From contig NZ_RXOB02000032.1 of assembly GCF_004143485.2 (NCBI RefSeq), forward strand, positions 1 to 64,000: a DNA stretch of 64,000 nt. The letters are read 5' to 3'. This stretch comes from Halorussus amylolyticus. GTDB taxonomy: Archaea > Halobacteriota > Halobacteria > Halobacteriales > Haladaptataceae. The notes beneath the pieces are model-generated. The model saw nothing but the letters and a program-made list of their open reading frames with translations. It ran no database searches and had not been told where the DNA came from. A program made the position numbers and the translations under genes. Below are positions 35,440 through 44,281 of the stretch, one piece after another; the first letter of the stretch is position 1; each line of letters opens with the position of its first letter.

Positions 35440-36405
35440 ATGGTGTCGCAAACAGCGGTCGAACGACTCCCGACGTTCGTCGCGCTCGAAGTTCTCTCCG
35501 TTCTGCAAGGCGAGCGGAGGGGAGCGAGCGTCCCGCTCGACGGAACGTACTTCGGCGGAATTTCGCGCGCGGTCCAGGCGCTGTCGGACGAAGAGTGCGG
35601 TATCGACCCGGAATCGCGCACTAGTCAGGTCCAGCAGTCTCGACTGCTGCTGAGTACTGCCTCGGTCCAACTCGACTCGTTCGAACGCGACGAACTTCGA
35701 ACGGCTTCGGACCACCTGTACGAGACTGCCGAGCGACTGCCGGAGGTCGAGTTCCTTCGCTCGGAGTACCCCGGTGAGTGCGTCGTCGTCCCCGAGTGGC
35801 TACGGACGGGACGTGTGGCCGACTGGGGAGTGCGCGCCTACTTCTTCAGCGAGGGCGATGCGCCGACGTCCGACGAAATCCTCGAAAAGAACATCGACGC
35901 CGTCGTGAACGGAACCAGGCCCGAGTTCGAGCGGTATCAGGGAGAACTTCACGGGTACCCCCAGTGCTGTATCGAGGCGTTTCACGACCGCACGCAGGAC
36001 CGACCGGGACCGGAGTGGCGCTCGGTCGAACCGCTGGCCGCACGGTTTCGCGGAGACGTGTTCCGGCAGGAGCAGAATCCCTCGATAGACGACGTGCTTC
36101 CGGAGTTCTTCGAATCGGAAGACGCCTACTCGTTTTTCGCCCGCGAGTTCTTCCCGGAACCGGACTGCGCGACCGCACGCGCCGCAGGCAAGCGCGTGTA
36201 CGAAGTACTTCGTGAAGAACTCGGTGCGGCGCTGGTGCAGGACTACTTCGCACTCAACTACGCCTTCTGTTACGCCGTGGCGAAGACGCTCCGGGAGCAG
36301 GCCCCGAATCAAAGCCGGCGGCCGTCTGCGGGGGAACTCGGGATGGAGCACTTCTCCTCGTACGCCCCGCTCTCGCACGTGCTGACGTTTCCGAAATACG
36401 CGTGA
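35440..36405 (+). CDS. DUF483 family protein
   Basis: A 321-residue cytoplasmic protein. The segment ELHGYPQCCIEAFHDR is typical of the archaeal DUF483 family, with two adjacent Cys. The N-terminal 110 residues look like an added helical domain. Function is not established; Cys-Cys and His suggest metal binding. It diverges from the multicopper oxidase with a 255-bp gap. Confidence 0.72.
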   Translation: MVSQTAVERLPTFVALEVLSVLQGERRGASVPLDGTYFGGISRAVQALSDEECGIDPESRTSQVQQSRLLLSTASVQLDSFERDELRTASDHLYETAERLPEVEFLRSEYPGECVVVPEWLRTGRVADWGVRAYFFSEGDAPTSDEILEKNIDAVVNGTRPEFERYQGELHGYPQCCIEAFHDRTQDRPGPEWRSVEPLAARFRGDVFRQEQNPSIDDVLPEFFESEDAYSFFAREFFPEPDCATARAAGKRVYEVLREELGAALVQDYFALNYAFCYAVAKTLREQAPNQSRRPSAGELGMEHFSSYAPLSHVLTFPKYA

Positions 36406-36423
36406 CGACGCCTCCGAATTGCA

Positions 36424-37086
36424 CTACGACGACCCGTCGTCGCGGAGATACGCCATCGCTTCCTCGTCGGTCACCTGCTCGAAGTTCTCGTAGAACTGTC
36501 CCACCCCACGGAACGCTGACGTGACCTTTGGACAGATCACCTCGTCGGCCTCCGCTTCGAGGTCGGTCACCGTACTCGGTGGTCCGACGGGAACGGCGAC
36601 GACGACGTGCTCGGCCCCCTTCTCGCGAGCCAACCGGACCGCGGCGATTGCGGTCGAACCGGTCGCCACTCCGTCGTCGACGACCAGAACCGTCTTTCCC
36701 GCGAGGTCCGGTTCGTCTCGGTCGCCTCGGTACGTCTCGGCTTTCTCGCGTGCGTTTTCCGCCTCTCGTTCGCGCTCTCGTTCGAGATAGTCGTCGGACG
36801 CGCCGACCTGTTCGATGGCCCCGTCGTCGAGCCACGCACTCCCGTCGCTGGCCACTGCGCCGATTGCGTACTCCGGATTGCCCGGCGCGCCGATCTTCGA
36901 CGCGACGATGATGTCGAGCGGTAGGCTCAAGGCGTCCGCGACTTCCCGACCTAAGGGGAGCCCACCCCGCGGTATTGCGAGCACGATGTCGGCGTTCACG
37001 TCGCGTTCGTCGACCGCCCCCGCCAAACGTCTGCCGGCGTCGGTGCGGTCGCGGAATCGGTCGGCCCCCCTTTCTCCCCCGGACAT
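36424..37086 (-). CDS. Phosphoribosyltransferase-family protein
   Basis: A 220-residue type I PRTase fold. The PRPP-binding loop is VLVVDDGVATGST (133-145). The N-terminal part (ADIVLAIPRGGLPLGREVADAL) is the usual hood region. Such stand-alone PRTases are often next to dienelactone-hydrolase-like genes, as here, and may act in nucleotide salvage or stress. The ATG at 37086 was chosen: residues before it are unlike the family. It diverges from the hydrolase gene at 37187. Confidence 0.85.
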   Translation of the reverse strand: MSGGERGADRFRDRTDAGRRLAGAVDERDVNADIVLAIPRGGLPLGREVADALSLPLDIIVASKIGAPGNPEYAIGAVASDGSAWLDDGAIEQVGASDDYLEREREREAENAREKAETYRGDRDEPDLAGKTVLVVDDGVATGSTAIAAVRLAREKGAEHVVVAVPVGPPSTVTDLEAEADEVICPKVTSAFRGVGQFYENFEQVTDEEAMAYLRDDGSS

Positions 37087-37186
37087 ACGCTCCGCTACGA
37101 CCGTTCGGTAGAAAATAACACCGCCTCCTCTTGGCATTCCGAGAAGTGCCGGTGGTATTATGCTAACACATATCGCATCTCGGGCG

Positions 37187-37828
37187 ATGTCGTCACAGGA
37201 GGTGAACATCGTCTACGTTCCGGTCGACGGGGTGGAACTGGAGGGCGACCTTCGCGTCCCGGCGGACGCGTCTGGGTTGGTAGTGTTCGCACACGGCAGT
37301 GGGAGCAGTCGGCACAGCACGCGAAACAACTACGTCGCGGAAGTACTCCGGTCACGCGGTCTCGGAACCTTCCTCTTCGACCTGCTCACCGAAGAGGAGG
37401 ACCAGTTCCGCGAGAACCGATTCGATATCCCTCTCCTGACCGAGCGATTGCTAGCGGTCACGAACTGGCTCCACGAACAGGACTCGACGAGCGACCTCAC
37501 ACTCGGCTACTTCGGGTCCAGTACAGGGGCGGCCGCCGCGCTCCGGGCCGCTGGGAAACGCGGTTCAGACGTCGGAGCCATCGTCTCTCGTGGCGGCCGA
37601 GTCGACATGGCATCTGAACTCCTCGGAAACGTTCGGGCCCCAACGGTATTCATCGTCGGTGGTGAGGACACCGACGTCCTCGAACTCAATCGTGAGGCAT
37701 TCGAGACACTCGACTGTGAGAAGGAGTTGTCGGTGGTGGAAGGCGCAGGCCACTTGTTCGAAGGGCCGGGCGAACTCGAAAAGGTGGCCGACCTCGCCGC
37801 CGACTGGTTCGCCGACCATCTGTCGTAG
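37187..37828 (+). CDS. Dienelactone hydrolase-like alpha/beta hydrolase
   Basis: A 213-residue alpha/beta hydrolase. Nucleophile motif GYFGSSTGAAAAL (Ser), acid in VGGEDTDVLELN and His in EGAGHLFEGPGEL complete the triad. The oxyanion loop is VVFAHGSGSSRHSTRN. Members of this subgroup often accompany a PRTase, as here. Substrate unknown. The ATG at 37187 gives the better N-terminus; an in-frame ATG 27 nt upstream also exists. Confidence 0.85.
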   Translation: MSSQEVNIVYVPVDGVELEGDLRVPADASGLVVFAHGSGSSRHSTRNNYVAEVLRSRGLGTFLFDLLTEEEDQFRENRFDIPLLTERLLAVTNWLHEQDSTSDLTLGYFGSSTGAAAALRAAGKRGSDVGAIVSRGGRVDMASELLGNVRAPTVFIVGGEDTDVLELNREAFETLDCEKELSVVEGAGHLFEGPGELEKVADLAADWFADHLS

Positions 37829-37875
37829 GCGTACACTTATGGGCTTCTTTGTGGTACCAGAATCGGGGGGAAACA

Positions 37876-38298
37876 GTGACAGTACTAGACGTAGCTCGAA
37901 CTGGGGTAATGACCGCTCCGAGCGACCAGACCGCCGGGAATCTGGCGACCGTGATGAGAGAAGAGGGCGTGGGAAGCGTGATAATCGAAGCCGACGACGA
38001 ACCCGTGGGTATCGTCACCGACCGCGACCTCGTATTGCAAGTGCTCGAACCGCGCGAGGACCCGACTGGAGTGACCGCCGAGGACGTCATGACCGAGACG
38101 TTGGTCACGGTCCAGGGCGACGACGGCGTCTTCGAAGCGACCGCGACGATGTTCGAGAACAACGTGCGACGACTCCCGGTCGTGGACGAGGACGGGAGCC
38201 TCGCGGGCATCGTGACGATGGACGACCTGCTCGTCTTGCTCTCGACCGAGATGGAGCACCTCACGGGGGTCGTCGAGGCCGAATCACCGCCGTACTGA
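37876..38298 (+). CDS. CBS-domain pair protein
   Basis: 140 residues with two CBS motifs: from about 8 to 62 (VMTAPSDQTAGNLATVMREE and DEPVGIVTDRDL) and 74 to 130 (VMTETLVTVQGDDGVFEA and DGSLAGIVTMDDL). It is a probable sensor of adenosine nucleotides. The GTG at 37876 has a G-rich ribosome-binding site just before it. Earlier TTG is less likely. Confidence 0.88.
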   Translation: MTVLDVARTGVMTAPSDQTAGNLATVMREEGVGSVIIEADDEPVGIVTDRDLVLQVLEPREDPTGVTAEDVMTETLVTVQGDDGVFEATATMFENNVRRLPVVDEDGSLAGIVTMDDLLVLLSTEMEHLTGVVEAESPPY

Positions 38299-38317
38299 GA
38301 CCGAACTCGTCCCACCT

Positions 38318-38467
38318 ATGACCACCACAGTAGAACTCGACGACGAACTCACAGAGCGAATCGAACAGCATCTGGAGGAGGACGAATCGTACGAGGAATT
38401 CATCGCGGAACTGGTATCGGTGTACGAGACCGAAGGCGAGTTCCTCACCGAAGGATACTCCGAATAG
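38318..38467 (+). CDS. Small antitoxin-like acidic protein (DUF7557 type)
   Basis: A 49-residue protein that begins MTTTVELDDELTERIEQHLE and ends in a helical acidic segment. This is the layout of haloarchaeal DUF7557 antitoxin-like proteins (ribbon-helix-helix N-terminus). No toxin gene is adjacent. It lies 19 nt after the CBS gene and 29 nt before the esterase gene, so all three are probably one transcript. Confidence 0.7.
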   Translation: MTTTVELDDELTERIEQHLEEDESYEEFIAELVSVYETEGEFLTEGYSE

Positions 38468-38496
38468 CCAGAGAGCCACGAACGCAGAGACGTCCG

Positions 38497-39834
38497 ATGA
38501 GCGAACTTCGAGACCGAACGTCGTGGGAAGAACCGAACGACGTCGAGGTGGCCGCCGCCGGAATCCGGTCGACCGCGACCGAACTGACGAGTCCGGCGGA
38601 CTTAGACGACCTCGTTGCCGACCTCGGCGACGACCGGTACGTCCTTCTGGGGGAAGCGTCTCACGGGACCTCCGAGTTCTATCGGTGGCGTGCCCGACTG
38701 ACCGCTCGACTCGTCGAGGAACGGGGGTTCGATTTCGTCGCCGTCGAGGGCGACTGGACCGACTGCTACGCAGTCAATCGCTACGTACGGGGGCTTCCAG
38801 ACTCGGGCGAGACCATCCGCGGGGTGCTGGAGGCGTTCGACCGCTGGCCGGCGTGGATGTGGGCTAACTGGGAGATGGTGGAGTTTCTCGAATGGCTCGA
38901 CCTTCACAACGAACAGCGACCCCGAGACGAACGCGTCGGTTTCTACGGCATGGACGTGTACAGCCTGTTCGAGTCGATGGACGCTGTCGTCGATTATCTC
39001 GAAGACGTAGACTTCGAAGCCGCCGAGGAAGCCGAGAACGCCTATCGCTGTTTCGAACCGTACGGTGAGGACGCCCAAGAGTACGCGCGAGCGCTTCGGA
39101 TGGTACCCGAGACGTGTGAGGACGAAGTCGTGGACATCCTGTCTCGACTGCGAGCGAGCACGCCGAAGTACGACACCGACGACGAAGAAGACTACTTCAA
39201 CGCCGAGCAGAACGCGCTGGTCGCCAGAAACGCCGAGCGCTACTATCGGGAGATGGTCAGTGGCGACACCGACTCGTGGAACGTCCGAGACAGGCACATG
39301 TTCGAGACATTAGAGCGTCTCACTGACCATCACGGGCCGAACGCCAAGGGTATCGTCTGGGCGCACAACACCCACGTCGGGGACGCGCGAGCGACGGACA
39401 TGGAAGAACGCGGCCGACTCAACGTCGGCCAACTCGTCCGCGAGCACCACTCCGGAGACGTGTCGTTGGTCGGGTTCGGGTCCCATCGGGGAAGCGTCAT
39501 TGCGGCCGATTCGTGGAACGCCCCGATGGCGGAACTCCCCGTCCCGCCGGCCCAGGCGGGAAGCTACGAACACGCGTTCCACCGCGCGGGCGACCGAGAC
39601 TGGCTCCTCCAGATGGACGACCTCGACGCTGAAACGGCACTCGCCGAACCGCGAGGGCACCGCGCTATCGGCGTGGTCTACCATCCGCAGCGTGAGTCCG
39701 GAAACTACGTGCCGACGGTGCTTCCCCAGCGATACGACGCGTTTCTCCACATCGACGAAACGCAGGCTCTGCATCCCCTCGACGTCCACGTGGACCGCCA
39801 AGCCGTCCCCGAACTCTACCCGTGGGGGCTGTGA
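38497..39834 (+). CDS. Erythromycin esterase family protein
   Basis: A 445-residue member of the erythromycin esterase/succinoglycan biosynthesis family. The motifs LLGEASHGTSEFYRWRARLT and VAVEGDWTDCYAVNRY, then WAHNTHVGDARAT, carry the catalytic His and Glu residues of the group. In haloarchaea it is probably a general hydrolase; antibiotic resistance is not implied. Last gene of a cluster with CBS and antitoxin-like genes. Confidence 0.88.
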   Translation: MSELRDRTSWEEPNDVEVAAAGIRSTATELTSPADLDDLVADLGDDRYVLLGEASHGTSEFYRWRARLTARLVEERGFDFVAVEGDWTDCYAVNRYVRGLPDSGETIRGVLEAFDRWPAWMWANWEMVEFLEWLDLHNEQRPRDERVGFYGMDVYSLFESMDAVVDYLEDVDFEAAEEAENAYRCFEPYGEDAQEYARALRMVPETCEDEVVDILSRLRASTPKYDTDDEEDYFNAEQNALVARNAERYYREMVSGDTDSWNVRDRHMFETLERLTDHHGPNAKGIVWAHNTHVGDARATDMEERGRLNVGQLVREHHSGDVSLVGFGSHRGSVIAADSWNAPMAELPVPPAQAGSYEHAFHRAGDRDWLLQMDDLDAETALAEPRGHRAIGVVYHPQRESGNYVPTVLPQRYDAFLHIDETQALHPLDVHVDRQAVPELYPWGL

Positions 39835-39843
39835 CCCGGTCGG

Positions 39844-39990
39844 TCACTCACCGTCCGCGGCGTCGTCGCGCGCCATCGACGCCGTGAGGACTGGAACGTC
39901 AGCCAGTCGGACGACGCGCTCGGTAACGCTTCCGAGGAGATACCAGTCGAAACCGGCCCGACCGTGCGTCCCATGACGGCGAGGCCTCCG
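39844..39990 (-). pseudogene. Universal stress protein, C-terminal fragment
   Basis: The minus strand reads GGLAVMGRT, then after a one-base shift RAGFDWYLLGSVTERVVRLA and DVPVLTAS, ending at a stop at 39844-39846. This is the nucleotide-binding end of a UspA domain. The rest of the gene is missing. Confidence 0.7.
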
Positions 39991-40106
39991 CGTTCGACTG
40001 GGATGCAGGCGCTACGCCGAGCTTTAATATAAGGCATCGTGCCGAACCTGTTGCGCTCTTCGTGACCGCCGACAAGGCGAAGACCGAAGCGAGCGAACGC
40101 TGAATC

Positions 40107-40414
40107 GTGTCGAAAGTCGAACCGTTCGAGGAGCACACCGACCGATACGAGGAGTGGTTCGAACAGAACGAGTAGGCCGACGAGTCGGAGCTGGCGGCGC
40201 TCCGCCGTCTCCTCCCATCGTCGGGGTACGGGGTCGAAATCGGTGTCGGGAGCGGCCGGTTCGCCGCGCCGCTGGGTGTCGAGGTCGGCGTCGACCCCTC
40301 GGAAGCGATGCTGGCGTACGCCACCGAGCGAGGCATCGACGCGGGTGGTGTACCGGCGACGACGTTCTCAACACGAAGTCACTCGAGGAGGTTCGGTCGT
40401 TTTTCGAAGGCTGA
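40107..40414 (+). pseudogene. SAM-dependent methyltransferase, broken
   Basis: From GTG at 40107 the frame reads EPFEEHTDRYEEWFEQNE then an in-frame TAG at 40173. It resumes as LAALRRLLPSSGYGVEIGVG SAM-binding motif I and VGVDPSEAMLAYATERGI. It then loses the frame, and a DDVLNTKSLEEVRSFFEG end follows at about 40360-40414. Type 11 methyltransferases are about 200 residues; the middle is lost. Confidence 0.78.
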
Positions 40415-40652
40415 AGCAGTCGAGAGGGGTCACGACGTCACTCGATTCGGTACTCCTTTGGTTCGACCAACGTGTCGAGTCGACAGCACTCACGGCGACA
40501 TCGTCCGTGACGCAGACGTCGACGCTACTCGGCAGGAATGCACCGAGAGCGTCGAACTCGCCGAACCGGAGGAAGGGCACGACGGGTACGAGCACGCATC
40601 CCCTGTACTGGTATCCCGATACCACGACTCCGAAAAACGAGCGGACTGGCGC
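40415..40652. other. Intergenic gap, no gene seen
   Basis: 238 bp with no frame that has both a start and recognisable motif. Confidence 0.4.
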
Positions 40653-41942
40653 TTAATCATCCGGCGCGACTTGCTTCGGTGTTTCTGTGGCAGGTGCCGG
40701 TGGTTCGTGAGTCCCGAAGTCTGGATGGGTCTCTTCCATCCAGACGTACACGACAGCCCCGGAGAGGAACATCAGAATCGCAGTCACGTAGAAGGCGGCC
40801 TCGGCGTTCACGAACTCCATCGAGAGGCCAATCACGATTGCGCCGACGCCGTAGCCAGCGTCGCGCCACATCCGGTAGACGCCCATTCCTGCCGACCGCC
40901 ACGTCGGGTGGGCCGCGTCACTGGGGACGGTCATCAGGTTCGGGTAGAGCAGTGCCATCCCGAGTCCTGAAACTCCGGCCAGGGTTACCCACTGAAGGTA
41001 GCTGTTGACGAACACCATCCCGAGGACGCCAGCCCCCGCGAGGAACATCCCCGCGACGACCGGCGGACGTCGTCCGATGCGGTCGGCGAGGCCGCCGGTC
41101 CCGATCTGGAGGAAGTACATCGCGCTGTGGACGCCGACGACGAGGCCCACGGCTTCGATAGCGAGTCCCTGACTCGTGAGATAGAGCGGGACGGCGATCC
41201 AGAACAACGTATCCACGAAGTTCTCGATGTGGCCAGCTTGCGCCGCCGCGAACAACGTCTTGTCGCCGTAGGTCGCTCGCTTCAGGACTTCGTTGAACGG
41301 GAGGTTCGCGTCGTGGTGGTCGTCATCGCCCTCCAGTCGTGCGAGTTGGACCGTCTCTTTGATGAGAAAGACCGAGATGAGGAACGCCAGCACTACCACA
41401 GCCGCGAGGAAGTAGAACGGCTCCGGCCGGAGATTCGTCTGGCCGGCGATGACGCCCGTGATCCACGCTCCCGCGGCGACGCCGGTGTACCCGAACGCCT
41501 CGTCGATGCCAACAGCGAGCCCGCGTTGGTCTGGGCTCGCGAGATCAATCTTAGCGTTGATCGCCATGCTCCAAGTCAGCGCCTGATTGACACCTAGCAG
41601 GACGTTCCCGACGGTGATCCACGCCCAACTCGGCGCGAAGATGAGAATCACCGGGATCGGCAGCGCGGTGATCCAGCCGAGAACGAGCACCGGCTTGCGT
41701 CCGTACTCCTCGCCCCATTTGCCGGCGTAGAGGTTGAGCAGCGCCTTGACGAAGCCGAAGGAGACGACGAACGAGCCGATGACGAAGAACGACTCGACGC
41801 CGAGTACCTCCTCGCCGAGAACGGGAACGACGGTCCGCTCCGAGCCGATCGTCAACCCCGTCGCGAACACGAGCAGGACGTGCAGCGAGAACTGCCCAAG
41901 GTGTTCACGGATTCCCTGTTTCAGGTCAGTTTTCCCAGTCAT
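40653..41942 (-). CDS. MFS transporter
   Basis: A 429-residue permease with 12 predicted helices. The loop 2-3 motif is AGKWGEEYGRKPVLVLGW; the corresponding motif in the second half is GGLADRIGRRPPVVAGM. A hydrophilic loop with a His-rich DDDHHDAN stretch lies between the halves. It starts 3 nt after the stop of the rhodanese-MBL gene at 41946, so the two are co-expressed. A role in export or uptake of a sulfur compound is possible. Confidence 0.88.
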   Translation of the reverse strand: MTGKTDLKQGIREHLGQFSLHVLLVFATGLTIGSERTVVPVLGEEVLGVESFFVIGSFVVSFGFVKALLNLYAGKWGEEYGRKPVLVLGWITALPIPVILIFAPSWAWITVGNVLLGVNQALTWSMAINAKIDLASPDQRGLAVGIDEAFGYTGVAAGAWITGVIAGQTNLRPEPFYFLAAVVVLAFLISVFLIKETVQLARLEGDDDHHDANLPFNEVLKRATYGDKTLFAAAQAGHIENFVDTLFWIAVPLYLTSQGLAIEAVGLVVGVHSAMYFLQIGTGGLADRIGRRPPVVAGMFLAGAGVLGMVFVNSYLQWVTLAGVSGLGMALLYPNLMTVPSDAAHPTWRSAGMGVYRMWRDAGYGVGAIVIGLSMEFVNAEAAFYVTAILMFLSGAVVYVWMEETHPDFGTHEPPAPATETPKQVAPDD

Positions 41943-41945
41943 TGA

Positions 41946-43058
41946 TTACTCGGCCGCACAGCGGTTGGGGCCGAGCTCGACCTCGGACAGTTCTTCGTCG
42001 GGGACGTCTTCCTGCCCGACGTTCGTTCGCTTGACGCGCTCGAAGTTCGGCGGATGGTCCGGGACGTCCGAGGCGAGCGTCTCGATGAACTCCTCGCGGT
42101 CACGGCTGAGGTCTTCGTTTTGCTCTTTGATTTCACCGAGTGCCGCGGTCACCGGTGGCTCGGGTGATCCTGGGTCGTGTGCTGGGAGGACGACGGCGCC
42201 GTCTGCCCGTTCTCGCAAGCGCTGGAGGCTCTCGTAGAGTTCCGCGGCGTTAGCCTCAACGTCGGAATCTTCGATACCGGCTTCGACGCCGAGTTCGACG
42301 CGGCCGACGCTCTCGTGAAAGAGCGTGTCTCCTGTGACGAGCGCCTCGCCGCCGACATCGAACGAGACGCTGCCCTCGCTGTGTCCCGGCGTGTGAATCA
42401 CTTCGACATCGACGGTCCCAATTTCGATAGTCTCTCCGTCATTGATCGGAGTCGCATCGATGGCGAGCGCGTCCTTCGGGTGAAGGTAGTACGGAACGTT
42501 ATGCCTCTCGGCGAGGTCTGCACCACCGGAGACGTGGTCGGCGTGCGCGTGCGTGTCGAAGACGGCGACGAGGTCGGCGTCGTACTCGTCGAGAATTTCC
42601 TCGTACTCACCGAGGTAGTGAGAGGGGTCGAATACGGCGGCTTCACCGTCCGAAATCAGGACGTGCGAGAGACAGCCCTTCCCCGGACGGGCGACCTGAA
42701 CGAGCGTACCGTCGAGGTCGGTCCGGACGGGCGCGCTTCGGTGGACGCGACTCCATCCGTTCATTCCGTCGGTGAGTGTCGTGGCGTCGTAGCCCAACTC
42801 TCCAAGGACGTCCGTCGCCGTCTGCGAGACGACTCCCGCGGCGCAGACGGTGACGATTTCGTTCTCGGTCGGCAGGTCTTCGAGGGCATCCTTTGCCGTC
42901 TCCGGATCGTCCTGCAGTTCGTCGTAGACGTCGACGTTGACGCTGTCCGGGATATGCCAGTCGTCGTAGTCCTCTTGATGCCGAATGTCGAGGACGAGAA
43001 CGTCGTTCCCGTCTGCGTGCAATCGTGCACTGAGTTCGTCTGGGTTCACTTCTGTCAT
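41946..43058 (-). CDS. Rhodanese-MBL fusion, persulfide dioxygenase-like
   Basis: A 370-residue member of the same family as 24764 and 50263. Rhodanese domain 1-105 with Cys72 (VTVCAAGVVS). MBL domain from RPGKGCLSHVLIS, with the metal motif THAHADH, the second His in HTPGHSEG, and TGDTLFHESVGRVEL. C-terminal tail EVELGPNRCAAE. It is the only copy followed by an MFS transporter. Expression could be controlled by the divergent HTH_10 regulator at 43148. Confidence 0.9.
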   Translation of the reverse strand: MTEVNPDELSARLHADGNDVLVLDIRHQEDYDDWHIPDSVNVDVYDELQDDPETAKDALEDLPTENEIVTVCAAGVVSQTATDVLGELGYDATTLTDGMNGWSRVHRSAPVRTDLDGTLVQVARPGKGCLSHVLISDGEAAVFDPSHYLGEYEEILDEYDADLVAVFDTHAHADHVSGGADLAERHNVPYYLHPKDALAIDATPINDGETIEIGTVDVEVIHTPGHSEGSVSFDVGGEALVTGDTLFHESVGRVELGVEAGIEDSDVEANAAELYESLQRLRERADGAVVLPAHDPGSPEPPVTAALGEIKEQNEDLSRDREEFIETLASDVPDHPPNFERVKRTNVGQEDVPDEELSEVELGPNRCAAE

Positions 43059-43069
43059 CGGTGTTCAGT

Positions 43070-43081
43070 TGTAGGGGGTGT
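43070..43081. repeat. TGTAGGGGGTGT motif, copy 2
   Basis: Exact 12-mer in the gap between the rhodanese-MBL gene and the HTH_10 gene, 12 nt before the MBL start on the minus strand. Confidence 0.6.
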
Positions 43082-43083
43082 TT

Positions 43084-43126
43084 CTGAATATATGTGGTGC
43101 CGGTCATGACCGGTACTACTATTCAG
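43084..43126. promoter_or_regulatory. Palindromic operator candidate between divergent genes
   Basis: CCGGTCATGACCGG at 43100-43113 is a perfect 14-bp palindrome. It is flanked by the inverted pair CTGAATA (43084-43090) and TATTCAG (43120-43126), almost symmetric about it. It lies in the 89-bp gap between the MBL start (43058) and the HTH_10 start (43148). It may bind the regulator. Confidence 0.5.
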
Positions 43127-43147
43127 CTCGATGCCGAATCGTAGTGT

Positions 43148-43882
43148 ATGAGCCTGTACGAAGCCTCGTTCCGGGTGAAACACGAGTGTCCCTATCGGGA
43201 AGTATCCGAACGGTATCCGGACCTCACGATACGCGAGTGGTACTTGAGCGACTGTCAGGTGCTCGAAATCACTTCCACGGGAACCCCGACGGACGACTTG
43301 CTCGACGAGATCGATAGTCTGGGAACGATTCTTCACCGGTCGGTTGACGATTCCGGGTTACACGTCGTTACGCAGTCCTGTCTCTGCTCGCTCGAAGGGT
43401 CGATAATCGACCGGTTCGAAGAGTACAACTGTCTCTACCAACCGCCGACGATTCACCGACAGGGCTGGGAGCACTACACGGTAATCGCGTTCGACGAGTC
43501 TGACGTTCGAGCGCTTATCCGGGACCTGGAATCCGAACGGGATATCGACGTACTTTCGAAGACCGCTATCGCGGAACAACAGATTCCGCACAGTATGTTA
43601 GCTCCCGTTGATCGACTCTTCGAAGACCTTACCGACCGACAACTGGCGGCACTTCGGTTGGCTCTCGAAAGCGGCTACTACGAACAGCCCCGAAAGACGT
43701 CGCTACGCGAGTTGGCCGAGCGAACGTCCATAGCTCGGTCGACGTACGAGGAACACCTTCGGAAAGCGGAGAACAAACTCCTCACGAACGCGGGCGAGTT
43801 CTTACGGTTGGTGACGGCAACTTCCTCGGGAGACCCACTGCACGTCGATCAGCCAGAGCTGTCCGAACAGAGCGCTGACTGA
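43148..43882 (+). CDS. HTH_10 (bacterio-opsin activator-like) transcriptional regulator
   Basis: A 244-residue regulator. The N-terminal part (1-155) is a sensor-like domain with Cys residues (CPYREVS, SDCQVL, SCLCSLEG). The C-terminal HTH_10 domain covers about 160-225: LTDRQLAALRLALESGYYEQ, then KTSLRELAERTSIARSTYEE. The clustered Cys residues could sense oxidants or sulfur species. The gene diverges from the rhodanese-MBL gene and may control it. Confidence 0.87.
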   Translation: MSLYEASFRVKHECPYREVSERYPDLTIREWYLSDCQVLEITSTGTPTDDLLDEIDSLGTILHRSVDDSGLHVVTQSCLCSLEGSIIDRFEEYNCLYQPPTIHRQGWEHYTVIAFDESDVRALIRDLESERDIDVLSKTAIAEQQIPHSMLAPVDRLFEDLTDRQLAALRLALESGYYEQPRKTSLRELAERTSIARSTYEEHLRKAENKLLTNAGEFLRLVTATSSGDPLHVDQPELSEQSAD

Positions 43883-43910
43883 ACGCGCTCCGTCGGAATC
43901 CGTCGAAGGG

Positions 43911-44234
43911 TCAGCCGATGGTTAGTACTTCGTCAGCTTCTTCGACGATGCGAAGGCAGTCACTCATCGTCGAGTGGGGCCTGAGGTCGTCGGGTTCGAT
44001 ATCACGAGAGTCGAGACAGGTTCCGCAGGCGAAGAGGTCGCCGCCGTTTTGCGTGTACTTGCGCATTACTCCATGAGGGTTGAACTTTTCGTGCTTGAGG
44101 TCGGGCGCTTCGACACCGTCACCGAGGAGGAAAACTTCGACGGCGTGTTCCGCGTCCAGCGCAGTGTTCGCCAGTCGAAATCCGTTCCAGACGCGCTCGG
44201 GGTCGTTCGTCTCGAGGATGATTCCGAGATGCAT
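43911..44234 (-). CDS. DsrE/YchN-like sulfur-relay protein
   Basis: A 107-residue DsrE-fold protein. It carries the LFACGTCLDSR motif with two Cys, plus a Rossmann-like start (LGIILETNDPERVWNGFRLA). The Cys pair suggests persulfide transfer. It converges on the HTH_10 gene and is close to the IS element. Confidence 0.82.
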   Translation of the reverse strand: MHLGIILETNDPERVWNGFRLANTALDAEHAVEVFLLGDGVEAPDLKHEKFNPHGVMRKYTQNGGDLFACGTCLDSRDIEPDDLRPHSTMSDCLRIVEEADEVLTIG

Positions 44235-44281
44235 GCCCAGGTATCGTCGTGGGGGTACTTGAAAAATGGTACTGATTCACA

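Noticed and set aside
38497-39834. Antibiotic-resistance gene
   Set aside because: Family name only; haloarchaeal members are not known to confer macrolide resistance.
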